A stretch of 64,000 nt of DNA from a virus. The notes beneath the pieces are model-generated. The model was not told the DNA's origin and did no database searches. It saw only the letters and a program-made list of their open reading frames with translations. The DNA lies in IMG/VR virus record IMGVR_UViG_3300009175_000943, positions 38,186 to 102,185 of that record; one strand, 5' to 3'. Shown one piece after another: positions 1 through 8,515 of the stretch. A program made the translations under genes and the position numbers. Numbering within the stretch: position 1 is the first letter of the stretch; every line of letters begins with the position of its first letter.

Positions 1-1
1 G

Positions 2-451
2 TATGGAGGCGGAACAACTTGTTCTTCGGCATTACAGCTAATTGCTAAACAATTAGAAAATAGATTTCCTCCAGAAAAGTGGAATGTATATGTATTTTAC
101 TTTACAGATGGAGAAAACTACGATGGAGATAATGCTAAGTTTTGTGATATAATCAAGAAACAGTTCCCGCCAGAAATTGCAAATTTCGTTGGCATTACGC
201 AGGTGTTGTCATATTCATATGATGGAAGTCTACAACATTATGTAGATGAAAACATTGGGCATTTGCCCAATGTGAGAACTACTGGCATTGCCGAGCCAGA
301 TCGTAAAGATCCTGATAGTGGTGGTTGGGGTTGGTATACACCTCAATTAGGGGAAGAAGAAAGAAACAAGCAGATTAAGCGAGCGATTGTAGATTTGCTA
401 GGCGTGGCAGAAAACACTAAAAAGAAAAGCAAGACAGGAGCTAAAAGATAA
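2..451 (+). CDS. DUF444 (YeaH/YhbH) protein, C-terminal part
   Basis: The gene enters from the left edge; the open frame begins at base 2. It contains YGGGTTCSSAL followed by RFPPEKWNVY and TDGEN, the pattern of the von Willebrand-like C-terminal domain of the DUF444 family. In bacteria these proteins are encoded with the PrkA kinase and SpoVR and linked to stress responses. The stop TAA overlaps the ATG of the SpoVR gene by one base (TAATG), so the pair is translationally coupled. A PrkA-like gene could lie upstream, outside the window. Family assignment is confident; the role in this genome is unknown. Confidence 0.8.
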   Translation, partial: YGGGTTCSSALQLIAKQLENRFPPEKWNVYVFYFTDGENYDGDNAKFCDIIKKQFPPEIANFVGITQVLSYSYDGSLQHYVDENIGHLPNVRTTGIAEPDRKDPDSGGWGWYTPQLGEEERNKQIKRAIVDLLGVAENTKKKSKTGAKR

Positions 452-2058
452 TGGCGACGAATAAGTTCATGCGAGGTACGCCTCTTTTGATTGGAGATAA
501 TACGGTTCCTGGGTTAAAGCTACCAGAGGATTTATCAGTATTAATACCAAAGATTATTCAAGAGTGTCATGATTTTAATTTAGATTTTTATCCTATTGTT
601 GTTCAAAAGTTGACATATGATGAAATTAGTGAAGTAGCGTCTTATGGAGGATTTCCTGTAAGATTTCCGCACTGGAAATGGGGAATGGAATATGGAGAAT
701 TACAGAAGGGATACGAACATGGAAAGCATAGAATATACGAAATGGTTATCAATACTAATCCTTGTTATATTTATTGCTTGGATTCTAATACGCTAGTAGA
801 TGACGTGACGGTTATCAGTCACGCTATTGGGCATAATGATTTCTTTAAGAGCAATGTATTTTTTAGTCCGACTAGCGAAAATATGATGAACCAATTGGCT
901 AATCATGGAACTAGGATTCGTCGCTATATTGCTCGTTGGGGCAAAGAAAAAGTCACAGAGTTTATTGATCATGTATTAAGAATAGAAACGTTGATTGATC
1001 CTACGAAGGCATGGGATATTAGAAAGATCAAAGATCCAATAGTGAGAGACACTAGAACCTATCATCAGCCCAATAGGTTGCCTGTAAAGGATGATCATGA
1101 GTACATGGATGCTTATCTAAATCCGAAGGAGTGGAAGGAGAGACAAAATCAAATAGTGCGAGAGGAAGAAGTGGCCGAAGAGATGGATGTCTTTCGTGAT
1201 CCTACGAAAGACGTTATGGGGTTCTTACGAGACAACGCTCCTTTTAAGCCGTGGCAAGCTGATATTATTTCTATGTTGTATGCTGAGGCGGTATATTTTG
1301 CTCCTCAGCGAATGACCCATATGTTGAATGAGGGTTGGGCTAGTTTTGTAGATTATAACATCATTGCCAAAAGGGGATTGGTAGGTCTGGGACAAAAGAC
1401 TGGAGATTGTGGAATTATAGAATATTGCAAGCATAAGATGGGGGTGTTGGGTGGCAAGTATTCACTCAATCCTTACAAGTTAGGCTTTTGTTTGTTCTTG
1501 GATATTGAAGAGCGATGGGACAAAGGTCAGTTTGGGCCGGAATGGGAAGCTTGTGAAGATATTAAGCAGCGTGAGGACTGGGATCAGAAGTTGGGTTTGG
1601 GTCACCAAAAGGTTTTGGATGTAAGACGTTACTATAGTGACATGCTTGCACTGGGCGAGTTCTTTACGCCGGAATTTTGTAATAAATACGAATTCTTTGA
1701 TTGGAAAAGATATCCTAATGGTGAGTATCGTATCGAAGACAGAGATCCAAAACGGATTAAGCAGAAGTTGTTAAAGATGTATACTAATGGTGGATTGCCC
1801 AACATCAGATTGACCGATCCGAATCATAAGGGCAAGGGATATTTGTTCTTACAACATGAGTTCGACGGCCGCATGTTGTATCCATCATACACTACAGCTA
1901 CTCTGCAATCGTTGTATGTTTTGTGGGGTAGAGACGTATGTTTGGCTACTCAAAAGGCTGATGGGGAGGAAATAGTATTCCATTGTCATGGGCCGGATGA
2001 GGATGACATTGACGTAATTCCTCGTAAAAAATACGAAGATGGGTATGGTCCAGAGTAA
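451..2058 (+). CDS. SpoVR family protein
   Basis: A 535-residue protein of full family length. SpoVR signatures are visible: FPHWKWGMEYGEL near residue 70, NPCYIYCLDSN near residue 105, HAIGHNDFFKSN near residue 124 and NEGWASFVDYNI near residue 292. SpoVR (B. subtilis) and YcgB (E. coli) are cytoplasmic proteins of unresolved biochemistry tied to spore cortex formation and stationary phase. Here it is coupled to the DUF444 gene (TAATG), reproducing the bacterial DUF444-SpoVR pairing. Presence in a phage-like genome is unusual. Confidence 0.92.
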   Translation: MATNKFMRGTPLLIGDNTVPGLKLPEDLSVLIPKIIQECHDFNLDFYPIVVQKLTYDEISEVASYGGFPVRFPHWKWGMEYGELQKGYEHGKHRIYEMVINTNPCYIYCLDSNTLVDDVTVISHAIGHNDFFKSNVFFSPTSENMMNQLANHGTRIRRYIARWGKEKVTEFIDHVLRIETLIDPTKAWDIRKIKDPIVRDTRTYHQPNRLPVKDDHEYMDAYLNPKEWKERQNQIVREEEVAEEMDVFRDPTKDVMGFLRDNAPFKPWQADIISMLYAEAVYFAPQRMTHMLNEGWASFVDYNIIAKRGLVGLGQKTGDCGIIEYCKHKMGVLGGKYSLNPYKLGFCLFLDIEERWDKGQFGPEWEACEDIKQREDWDQKLGLGHQKVLDVRRYYSDMLALGEFFTPEFCNKYEFFDWKRYPNGEYRIEDRDPKRIKQKLLKMYTNGGLPNIRLTDPNHKGKGYLFLQHEFDGRMLYPSYTTATLQSLYVLWGRDVCLATQKADGEEIVFHCHGPDEDDIDVIPRKKYEDGYGPE

Positions 2059-2182
2059 TTATTAATTGTCGCCAAGTCTTGACTGGGTAACGAGTTGTGT
2101 TTTTGAGTCGTGATTGTGCAAATTAAACAGAGGTGTCAATCTCTAACTATTTACACAGTAATCATTTACGACGGAGATCAAC

Positions 2183-2887
2183 ATGGCCCCTTCATTGCGT
2201 AAGAAGTCAGAATTGGAACAGTTGATTAGTGATATTCACACTTATGGTATCAATTACCACTCCAGAGAATTGTATTTGCATGGTGCGGCTCCAATGGATG
2301 ATGTTGGAACAGAGCCAGGAGTTGAATTTAGAATGGCTTCAGGGTTTGTCAAGAACATGCATGTTCTTGATAGTCAACGAGATACAAATATTTTAGTGCA
2401 TAGCCATACCATCGGTGGTGAATGGAATGATGGTATGGCTATTTTTAATTCTATTCGGTTTGCTAGATCTACTGTCACGATGTTGATTCACACTGTTGCA
2501 TCTTCAATGAGTGGAGTGGTACTTCAAGCCGCTGACAATCGGGTTCTGATGCCGGATACTGATTTCATGATCCATCATGGGTCTATCAGTTTTGATGCTA
2601 ATTCAATTGCCGCTAAACAAATGATTGATGTCAACGAACGCCTTTGCAAACGCATGTTGCAAATTTTCGCCAGACGAGCTATAATCGGTCCATACTTCAA
2701 AGAACGAAAGTGGAAGGAAGGGCAGATTTCCAGATTCTTGGATAGAAAAATTCGAGATAAAAGTGACTGGTATCTACCTCCTGATGAAGCAATTTACTAC
2801 GGGTTTGCCGATGGTATATTAGGTGAAAAAGGCTTTGAAAATCTAGACAAGATACGGATTTGTCGGAAACACAAAGCGAACATATAG
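2183..2887 (+). CDS. clpP: ClpP-like serine protease
   Basis: The protein has 234 residues. The ClpP fold is shown by TIGGEWNDGMAIFNSIR, then VASSMSG with the probable nucleophile Ser108, then FMIHHG with catalytic His131, and a C-terminal DEAIYYGFADGI matching the YGLID end of ClpP. ClpP forms a barrel that degrades proteins fed by Clp ATPases; no Clp ATPase is in this window, so it may use a host unfoldase or act in prohead maturation. Start chosen after the CGGAGATCAAC ribosome-binding site. The N-terminal 60 residues are divergent. Confidence 0.88.
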   Translation: MAPSLRKKSELEQLISDIHTYGINYHSRELYLHGAAPMDDVGTEPGVEFRMASGFVKNMHVLDSQRDTNILVHSHTIGGEWNDGMAIFNSIRFARSTVTMLIHTVASSMSGVVLQAADNRVLMPDTDFMIHHGSISFDANSIAAKQMIDVNERLCKRMLQIFARRAIIGPYFKERKWKEGQISRFLDRKIRDKSDWYLPPDEAIYYGFADGILGEKGFENLDKIRICRKHKANI

Positions 2888-2897
2888 GAGAAAGAAA

Positions 2898-3122
2898 ATG
2901 TTAGGCGAAATCGAACTATTGTTGACTGATGAGTTTGCAGGGTTTGCTGATGAGATTAGAAAGATCCATGATATCAAAAAGGCGAAGGCTGCTGAGATCA
3001 AGGAAATTTATACAAAATTTCAGCAAGAGGTAGCTGCCCTAGACGCAGAAGCCAAAAAACTTTATGATGATTGGCAGGCAAATCTTGGCAAGAAGGCTAA
3101 GAAAGACAAGCCAGTATCATAA
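2898..3122 (+). CDS. Small coiled-coil protein, unknown
   Basis: A 74-residue, charged protein rich in Lys, Glu and Ala, with a heptad-like stretch from about residue 20 to 65. AGGAGAAAGAAA precedes the ATG. It lies 10 bases after clpP and 9 before the polymerase half, so it belongs to that transcription unit. I do not recognise a family. Confidence 0.7.
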   Translation: MLGEIELLLTDEFAGFADEIRKIHDIKKAKAAEIKEIYTKFQQEVAALDAEAKKLYDDWQANLGKKAKKDKPVS

Positions 3123-3131
3123 GGTGAAATA

Positions 3132-4556
3132 ATGCAGCATGAAATTACGGGGTTTGAGCACCTTCATAGACATACTGATTTCAGTGTCCTTGATGGATAT
3201 GCTATGGTCGAAGAGTATGCAGAGTATTCTAAGGCCGCTAATCAGCAATATCTTTGCATAACTGATCATGGCATGATGGGAGCCATCCCACGCCAAATTC
3301 AAGCTTGTGAAGATAATGGGCTATTTCCATTGTTTGGATGTGAATTATATCTCAATTCCCAGCAACCAGATGTACCTATCGGTCAATCGACTGGTGAGTT
3401 CATTAAAGGTATGGGCGAAGATGATAAAAAACGCTTCCGAAAGTCGTGCCACCTTCTTGCTATAGCTCATAATGAGGTCGGGTACAAGAATTTGGTGCAG
3501 CTTACTTCTTGGGGATGGCTACATGGATTTTATTATAAACCTAGAGTAAATTACGAACAACTCACGAAGTATAAGGAAGGAATCACTTTTTGCAGTGGTT
3601 GCTACAACTGTGAAATTGGATATACTTTTGACACCAAGGAAAAAGACGAAGCAATGGACGTGGTACGCAAGTACCATGAAATGTTTGGCGAGCATTTTTA
3701 CTTGGAGATGATGCTGCTGGACTTTGATAAACAAAAGCCCTATAATGCATTTCTTGTCGAAGCCCATAAGAAGTTTGGCATTCCTCTCGTTCTTACAAAC
3801 GATTGCCATTACTGTAAAGAAGAAGATAGCTTTATGCAACGGGTCATGCTCATGATCCAGACCGGCAAAACTTTGGCGGAAATTCAGGAACAGATTTCAG
3901 AGGGCCGAGCAGGAGAGCTTTTCGAGTTGCAGGATCAGAACCTCTTTATGAAAACAGAGGACGAGATCAATAAAAAGTGGGAAGAGAAGTATAGCGATGT
4001 CATTGATTACGAACTGTTCAAAGAGGCTAAACGAAATACAGTACGAATTTGTGAAAAAGCAAAAGGCGTACAATTGGATCGTTCCTTGAAATTGCCAGTG
4101 ATTGATTGTGCTAATGATAAATTGCGGCAGTATGTGATGGAAGGATTCAAAAAGCGTGGTTTGCCCACAAATCAATTGTATTTGGACCGTATCCGTGAAG
4201 AGCTAGGTCTGATTTGTAGTAAAGAATTTGCCAGCTACTTCTTGATCGAAAAGATGATGACTGATGAAGCTCGGAGATATTGTGCCGAAAAGTACGGTAC
4301 AGATGGGACCGAAGCTGTTGGTCCTGGTCGTGGTTCAGGAGTGGGCGCACTAACCAATTACCTTTTGGGAATTACTGATGTGAATCCAATCCTGCATGAT
4401 TTGTTGTTTTCACGGTTTATGAGTCCTGCCCGTGGTGGTAAATCAATTCGACTAAGATTTAGTGGAAATTATGATCCTCCAAAACCTAAAGAGCCAGAGT
4501 TTGAACCAGCCGCACAAATAGTTGATAACAGTATTGCCCCTTGGGAAGAACAATAA
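3132..4556 (+). CDS. dnaE: DNA polymerase III alpha, N-terminal half (PHP and proximal palm)
   Basis: The 474-residue product begins with a PHP domain: HLHRHTDFSVLDG at residue 11, ITDHG at residue 43, FGCELYL, and LTNDCHY near residue 219. It continues into the polymerase palm with AVGPGRGSGVGALTNYLLG near residue 395 and LLFSRFMSPARGG. It stops just where the catalytic PDIDIDF motif should follow. That motif is in a second gene at 15136-17823. The tail after SPARGG is a divergent Pro/Glu-rich stretch without intein features (no N-terminal Cys block). PHP metal ligands look intact, so it could also supply proofreading activity. Confidence 0.9.
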   Translation: MQHEITGFEHLHRHTDFSVLDGYAMVEEYAEYSKAANQQYLCITDHGMMGAIPRQIQACEDNGLFPLFGCELYLNSQQPDVPIGQSTGEFIKGMGEDDKKRFRKSCHLLAIAHNEVGYKNLVQLTSWGWLHGFYYKPRVNYEQLTKYKEGITFCSGCYNCEIGYTFDTKEKDEAMDVVRKYHEMFGEHFYLEMMLLDFDKQKPYNAFLVEAHKKFGIPLVLTNDCHYCKEEDSFMQRVMLMIQTGKTLAEIQEQISEGRAGELFELQDQNLFMKTEDEINKKWEEKYSDVIDYELFKEAKRNTVRICEKAKGVQLDRSLKLPVIDCANDKLRQYVMEGFKKRGLPTNQLYLDRIREELGLICSKEFASYFLIEKMMTDEARRYCAEKYGTDGTEAVGPGRGSGVGALTNYLLGITDVNPILHDLLFSRFMSPARGGKSIRLRFSGNYDPPKPKEPEFEPAAQIVDNSIAPWEEQ

Positions 4557-4563
4557 GAACATT

Positions 4564-5133
4564 ATGCCAACAGAAAATGAGTTAAAATTCGTTCTAGATC
4601 TTAGTTTTGCGCAAGATCTAAAAGATAAAAAGGTTCAGATCACAGAGTTGGAACGACTGCTGGCTGAACCAGATCCTATTAAACAAGCATACCTTTACGG
4701 AGATACCAGTTTAAGCGTGCGCATCCGTGGGGTTTATCATGCCGTTGAACATTTCTCGTTGACGCTTAAACAAAAGCTTAATGATCGAACGGTGGAAGTA
4801 GAGGCAGAAATCCCAGAAAGAGATTTTAAGGATTTATGGGATACTTCCACCGAACATTTGATTAAGGACCGCCATTTTCTATATGTCACTAGAGATGGGA
4901 CTGATTATATGTGGGAGATAGATTTATTTCGTGATGAAAATGGTCGTTGCTATTTTGTACAGGCCGAACACGAAATGCCAGAAGGACAAGCGGAACCTCT
5001 ATTTATTCCAGATTTAATCCAGAGATATTTGTTGCATGCTGTGCCCAGAAAATACACAGGAGACTTTAGTAGTCGTAAACTGTCCGATGTGGGCTATGCC
5101 GAACACATGTATGACAGATTGAAGACACAGTAA
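4564..5133 (+). CDS. CYTH domain protein (triphosphate tunnel family)
   Basis: The start at 4564 gives 189 residues opening MPTENELKF, which holds the E-x-E-x-K motif that binds metal-triphosphate in CYTH enzymes. Later charged strands (SVRIRG, LTLKQK, VEVEAEIP) fit the alternating strands of the triphosphate tunnel. The family includes inorganic and thiamine triphosphatases, class IV adenylyl cyclases and RNA triphosphatases; the substrate here cannot be told. The gene ends 7 bases before a strong bidirectional terminator. The longer upstream start would overlap the polymerase half and is less likely. Confidence 0.8.
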   Translation: MPTENELKFVLDLSFAQDLKDKKVQITELERLLAEPDPIKQAYLYGDTSLSVRIRGVYHAVEHFSLTLKQKLNDRTVEVEAEIPERDFKDLWDTSTEHLIKDRHFLYVTRDGTDYMWEIDLFRDENGRCYFVQAEHEMPEGQAEPLFIPDLIQRYLLHAVPRKYTGDFSSRKLSDVGYAEHMYDRLKTQ

Positions 5134-5139
5134 ATAAAA

Positions 5140-5167
5140 AACGCCCGGCCAATGGCCGGGCGTTTTT
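5140..5167. terminator. Bidirectional intrinsic terminator
   Basis: AACGCCCGGCC and GGCCGGGCGTT form an 11-bp stem with an AAT loop. Runs of A on the left and T on the right let it serve both the CYTH gene (+) and the convergent acidic-protein gene (-). Confidence 0.92.
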
Positions 5168-5178
5168 GTTCTCCGTTA

Positions 5179-6294
5179 TTAGTATGCTCTCATTGCATCT
5201 CTCATATGTTCAAAGTTAGATAGAGCATCTAACATGTTATGATGTGCAAATTTCTTCTTTAGTTTTCTTGGCTTTTCTTGCGGAGGAGGTTGTTGCTGAT
5301 CATCTGGTTGGCCCTCTTGGTCTTCTTCGCCACCTTGATCATCTGGCTGGCCCTCTTGATCTTCTTCGCCACCTTGATCATCTGGCTGGCCCTCTTGGTT
5401 TTCATCACCTTCTTGGCCTTCGTCGCCGCCGTCTTCTTCGCCTTCGCCGGGCTGATCATCTAATTCTCCAGCTTCTCCTTCACCATCTTCTGGTGAATTT
5501 TCATCTTCATCATCATCGCCAAATGGTGGAGCTACTGATTCATACATGCCCTTTTGTTTATCAAGGAAATCAGCATGTTGCTTGTGCATAGATCTAGCTA
5601 AAGAACGGCTTAATCTTGGACCATGCTGTTCATCGCCTAACAATCCAGTTAGTGCGTCAGCGGCTTCAGGGTGTTCCATTACGGTTTTAATAAGCTTATC
5701 AAGCACACCTTCTTTTTTCATGACATGAATGAGTTGCTCTAGTATACGATCATTCTTGGCAGCTAATGCTACAATATACTGTATGGCTTCTACTGGATGC
5801 GGATGAAAATTTCCAGGAGCATAGGCAGTAACCATTGGAATGTCGCTTACGTCTTCATCTAAACGATTTAGTTTTTTTATGTAAGCTGTAAATTCTTGAA
5901 AAGACATGTTCTTGGTCTTGTCAATGAATTGTTCGGTTTTGGTTTTCTTGTCCCAACCATGTACTTCTTTTCCGCCATTGATGTTTTTAGATGTACCGCC
6001 TTTCAGACTTGGATTGTATACCAATCGTTTATCACCTTGAGAAAGCAATCCACCTTCATTATCTTTACCCATACTCTGCTGCGCAGTCATGTCTTTGCCA
6101 GGAGCTTTGTAAGGTTTTTGGCTATCTTTAAGAGGTGCTGCATATTCAGCATCCCATTTTTTGCCCTTAGTTACAGGATTAGGAGGAGAGGCGTCAGTCG
6201 CTCCGTGGTAATCCGGCACATCCTCTTCTTTCGGCTTCTCTACCAGCTTTCCTTTCTGGTCTAGGTATTCATAGAATTTAGGGAACTTTTTCAT
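5179..6294 (-). CDS. Acidic repeat protein with capsid-targeting-like leader
   Basis: The product has 371 residues and starts MKKFPKFYEYLDQ, resembling the N-terminal capsid-targeting leader of T4 internal proteins (M-x-[FY]-x-x-[FY]-[IL]). The centre (about 130-235) is helical. Residues about 255-340 are highly acidic, with three copies of a 13-residue unit around GGEEDQEGQPDD. The C-terminus is basic (KPRKLKKK). An acidic core or scaffold protein is a reasonable guess, but I recognise no family. Confidence 0.75.
   Translation of the reverse strand: MKKFPKFYEYLDQKGKLVEKPKEEDVPDYHGATDASPPNPVTKGKKWDAEYAAPLKDSQKPYKAPGKDMTAQQSMGKDNEGGLLSQGDKRLVYNPSLKGGTSKNINGGKEVHGWDKKTKTEQFIDKTKNMSFQEFTAYIKKLNRLDEDVSDIPMVTAYAPGNFHPHPVEAIQYIVALAAKNDRILEQLIHVMKKEGVLDKLIKTVMEHPEAADALTGLLGDEQHGPRLSRSLARSMHKQHADFLDKQKGMYESVAPPFGDDDEDENSPEDGEGEAGELDDQPGEGEEDGGDEGQEGDENQEGQPDDQGGEEDQEGQPDDQGGEEDQEGQPDDQQQPPPQEKPRKLKKKFAHHNMLDALSNFEHMRDAMRAY
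5298..5411 (-). repeat. 39-bp tandem repeat, about 3 copies
   Basis: Near-identical 39-bp units begin at 5298, 5337 and 5376 (third copy partial and diverged). The unit length is a multiple of three, and the repeats code the acidic 13-residue units of the overlapping gene, so copy-number change would keep the frame. Confidence 0.85.
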
Positions 6295-6297
6295 ATG

Positions 6298-6486
6298 TTA
6301 TATCCTCGTTTCGGTATCAGGGGGCATTAATAACCACATTATAAGATAAACTAGCGGTCCAACGCCCGCCCATAAAAAAGCAAAAAGAAAAGCCAATCTG
6401 ACCCACGTTGAATCAACGCCTATTTCTTTTGCCAATCCAGAGCAAACACCACCGATAATTTTATCTGACATATTACGTTTGATCAT
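6298..6486 (-). CDS. PspC domain membrane protein
   Basis: Starting at the ATG complementary to 6484-6486 (preceded by GTGGAGATTAAT) the product has 62 residues: a short cytoplasmic segment with [19 protein letters not shown], the PspC signature, then one hydrophobic segment ending MWLLMPPD. PspC proteins sense envelope stress in the inner membrane. It is 3 bases upstream of the acidic-protein gene on the same strand. Longer starts add 12 residues without a ribosome-binding site. Confidence 0.85.
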   Translation of the reverse strand: MIKRNMSDKIIGGVCSGLAKEIGVDSTWVRLAFLFAFLWAGVGPLVYLIMWLLMPPDTETRI

Positions 6487-6576
6487 ATTAATCTCCACAG
6501 TATTTATGGAATCTGTCTGCATTTATGTATCCGCAATCCCTAGATATTTAAGATCCCTCTACGATCAGAGGCATAA

Positions 6577-7455
6577 ATGCAAACATTTCTAAAATCGCTT
6601 ATTATTGGTATAGCTCTGCTATTTTCCTTTTCTTCTTTAACAATTGCTCAAGAAGTAAAACCTGTAATAGAATTGCCTTATGGTTATAGGCAATCAGCGG
6701 GTGCAGGATGGGAGGAACGAGGGCCGTCTGTAGCTAAGTGGTTAATCCCTACTGTGCTTGTATCAAATGTACGTAGCGGATCAGGCACAATTGTATATTA
6801 CGATAGTCAGAACAATTATGCATATGTTATATCTTGCGGGCATTTGTTCTCCAGAGGTCGGGGGAGTATTGAATATTATCGCAAAAATCCACAGCAAGTT
6901 TATGTAGAGGTATTTTATAAAGGGCAATATAAATTAGAATCTGGCAAGCGATACGTGGGAGAGGTGATGTGTCACGTGTGGGGAGATGACAGTTCTTCGA
7001 TATATGATTGTAGTTTAATTAGATTTAAGCCGGATTGGAAGGGTGTAGTGTGCGCACCCATTGCACCATTAGATTTTCAATATACCTCTGGCACTTGGTA
7101 TCATAGCACTGGTTGTGATAACAAGAGCGATACCGCACATTATTTGGTAGCGTGCGTGCATGAACAGATGAATGGAGGGGTGACCGAGATTCTTACTCAA
7201 AACAATGCCCCACGGGGAGGTAGATCAGGAGGAGGTTTGTTTGCAGAAAACGGGGAATTAATTGGAGTTTGTTCGAGAGGTGGAGGACAAATGGGTTATT
7301 GGACTTCTTTGAAACAAATCTATCGTTTCTTGAAAGAAGAGGATTGTACTTTTGTTTTAACCGGTCAATTAGCCAGAAAGATACCCGTGGTAGACAGAAA
7401 TAATCCACAAGGACGCTATGCTAAAGATTATGTGCTTTTACCAGGAAGAGGATAA
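6577..7455 (+). CDS. Secreted trypsin-like serine protease
   Basis: The 292-residue product begins with a signal peptide (hydrophobic residues 8-22, cleavage near TIAQE). A chymotrypsin-fold catalytic triad is visible: His in ISCGHLFS, Asp in SIYDCSLIRF, and Ser in GGRSGGGLF, followed by IGVCSRGG. It should act in the periplasm or outside the cell. Family is clear; substrate unknown. It sits 2 bases upstream of the ferredoxin gene. Confidence 0.85.
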   Translation: MQTFLKSLIIGIALLFSFSSLTIAQEVKPVIELPYGYRQSAGAGWEERGPSVAKWLIPTVLVSNVRSGSGTIVYYDSQNNYAYVISCGHLFSRGRGSIEYYRKNPQQVYVEVFYKGQYKLESGKRYVGEVMCHVWGDDSSSIYDCSLIRFKPDWKGVVCAPIAPLDFQYTSGTWYHSTGCDNKSDTAHYLVACVHEQMNGGVTEILTQNNAPRGGRSGGGLFAENGELIGVCSRGGGQMGYWTSLKQIYRFLKEEDCTFVLTGQLARKIPVVDRNNPQGRYAKDYVLLPGRG

Positions 7456-7457
7456 GG

Positions 7458-7670
7458 ATGATAACAATCGATTATGATAAATGCTGTTGGAAGAATGGGG
7501 CATGCACTTCATGTTCTTGTGGCGGCGGAAAATGTTGCAAGGGATGTGTTGAGGCTTGTCCAACGGGAGCATTGAAACGAGAATTGCTTGTGGTGTTCAA
7601 TGCCGATCATTGTACAGATTGTGGTGCATGTGTAGAGGCATGTTCTAAAGGTGCCATCTCAATGAATTAG
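7458..7670 (+). CDS. Small ferredoxin, 2[4Fe-4S] type
   Basis: The 70-residue protein has a first cysteine cluster CCKGCVEACPTGA and a second CTDCGACVEACSKGA, as in bacterial dicluster ferredoxins. The first cluster is preceded by an extra Cys-rich segment (CTSCSCGGGKCC), so its spacing is atypical. It probably transfers electrons to a partner not identifiable here. The stop TAG overlaps by 4 bases the stop of the convergent HNH gene. Confidence 0.88.
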   Translation: MITIDYDKCCWKNGACTSCSCGGGKCCKGCVEACPTGALKRELLVVFNADHCTDCGACVEACSKGAISMN

Positions 7671-7921
7671 CCCCACTTATCTTCGCCATCCTCTAAGTAG
7701 TGCAAAACATACACCCCAGCGGTGGAATAATGTCGTCCAAGAACCTCGATCTTCCCCATGTGTAATTTACGATGATGCGTGGGGCAAACCGTTAAGACAT
7801 TGTGCCTTTTGTATTTGCCACCTTCGGCCCCAGGTAGAATTCGATGGGCATCAAGAGCTTCTGTTTCAGGGCAAAAATAACATTTTCCGTCTAGTTTTTT
7901 GAATAGTTGTTTCTTCTTCAC
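7667..7921 (-). CDS. HNH endonuclease, small
   Basis: An 84-residue protein with an HNH core: CYFCPETEALDAHRI, then NVLTVCPTHHRKLH. Such free-standing nucleases in phages are often homing endonucleases. It is convergent with the ferredoxin gene and shares its stop region. Confidence 0.82.
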   Translation of the reverse strand: MKKKQLFKKLDGKCYFCPETEALDAHRILPGAEGGKYKRHNVLTVCPTHHRKLHMGKIEVLGRHYSTAGVYVLHYLEDGEDKWG

Positions 7922-8064
7922 AATCCTATTTTAGTGTGCGCAAGTGCGTTCTCCAAAACAACTTCTGGAAAAGGGGTTGATATTTGGGTTAGTGGAGCGT
8001 ATAATACCTCAGTAGTGTTTAGCCGCAATCCGGTCGTAAATTGCCCATCTTAACTTGGCTGGGG

Positions 8065-8093
8065 TTTACAAGGGTTACGGCCTGTACTACAAT
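8065..8093 (+). promoter_or_regulatory. Promoter for tmRNA (TTTACA-17-TACAAT)
   Basis: TTTACA at 8065-8070 and TACAAT at 8088-8093, with a 17-base spacer, about 24 bases upstream of the mature tmRNA 5' end. The same box pair recurs upstream of genes at 45492 and 54263. Confidence 0.7.
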
Positions 8094-8116
8094 GTTGAAG
8101 TTCTTTGACAACTTGA

Positions 8117-8467
8117 GGGGGCGACAAGGTTTCGACAGGGTAAGTCGAACTCAGATGGCGTGTCGTGGTTGGTCAGCAGGCCACGTTAAAAGCAGACCAA
8201 AACCTAATTGCAAACACTTTTGCAGTTGCGGCCTAAGAGATTGGGCAGCCGAGACAAGGAATTCCAACCGATGAAGTCCGAAGTCTCGCCGTAATAGTCG
8301 GTATGTTTTGGTACGGGCGACAAGAATCAAAACAAGAAAAAAGTCGCTGGTCAATTTGAGCTTTTGTTAGCTGTAGTTCAATGCGATGAGATAAATACAA
8401 CAAACTACACACGTAGAGGTCGGAGCAAGAGTACCTCTGGACGGCGTTTCGATTACGCCCGCCTCCA
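8117..8467 (+). ncRNA. ssrA: tmRNA (ssrA)
   Basis: The 5' GGGGGCG pairs with CGCCTCC at 8460-8466 to form the acceptor stem (one G-U), and A8467 is the discriminator. The 5' part reads GGTTTCGACAGGG, the standard tmRNA start. A T-arm with stem GGCGT/ACGCC and loop TTCGATT lies at 8443-8459. The tag reading frame from GCA at 8192 to TAA at 8234-8236 encodes ADQNLIANTFAVAA, ending with the hydrophobic AVAA degradation signal. tmRNA frees stalled ribosomes and tags the nascent chain. No CCA is encoded (ACTA follows). smpB is not in this window. Confidence 0.95.
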
Positions 8468-8481
8468 CTAAAATTTCTGGA

Positions 8482-8512
8482 CGCCTCCATACTACTATAC
8501 GGTATGGAGGCG
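8482..8512 (+). terminator. Hairpin after tmRNA, overlapping the next ribosome-binding site
   Basis: CGCCTCCATAC (8482-8492) pairs perfectly with GTATGGAGGCG (8502-8512), followed by TTTAT. The 3' arm contains the GGAGG (8506-8510) that serves the HNH gene starting at 8516, so the hairpin both ends the tmRNA transcript and hides the ribosome-binding site. Confidence 0.75.
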
Positions 8513-8515
8513 TTT

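Noticed and set aside
4400-4556. Split intein at the polymerase break
   Set aside because: No Cys/Ser-initiated N-intein block after SPARGG and no C-intein His-Asn before PDIDVDF.
5244-5728. Plus-strand hydrophobic frames opposite the acidic protein
   Set aside because: Their Leu-rich repeats are the complement of the acidic Glu/Asp/Gln repeat codons; no ribosome-binding sites.
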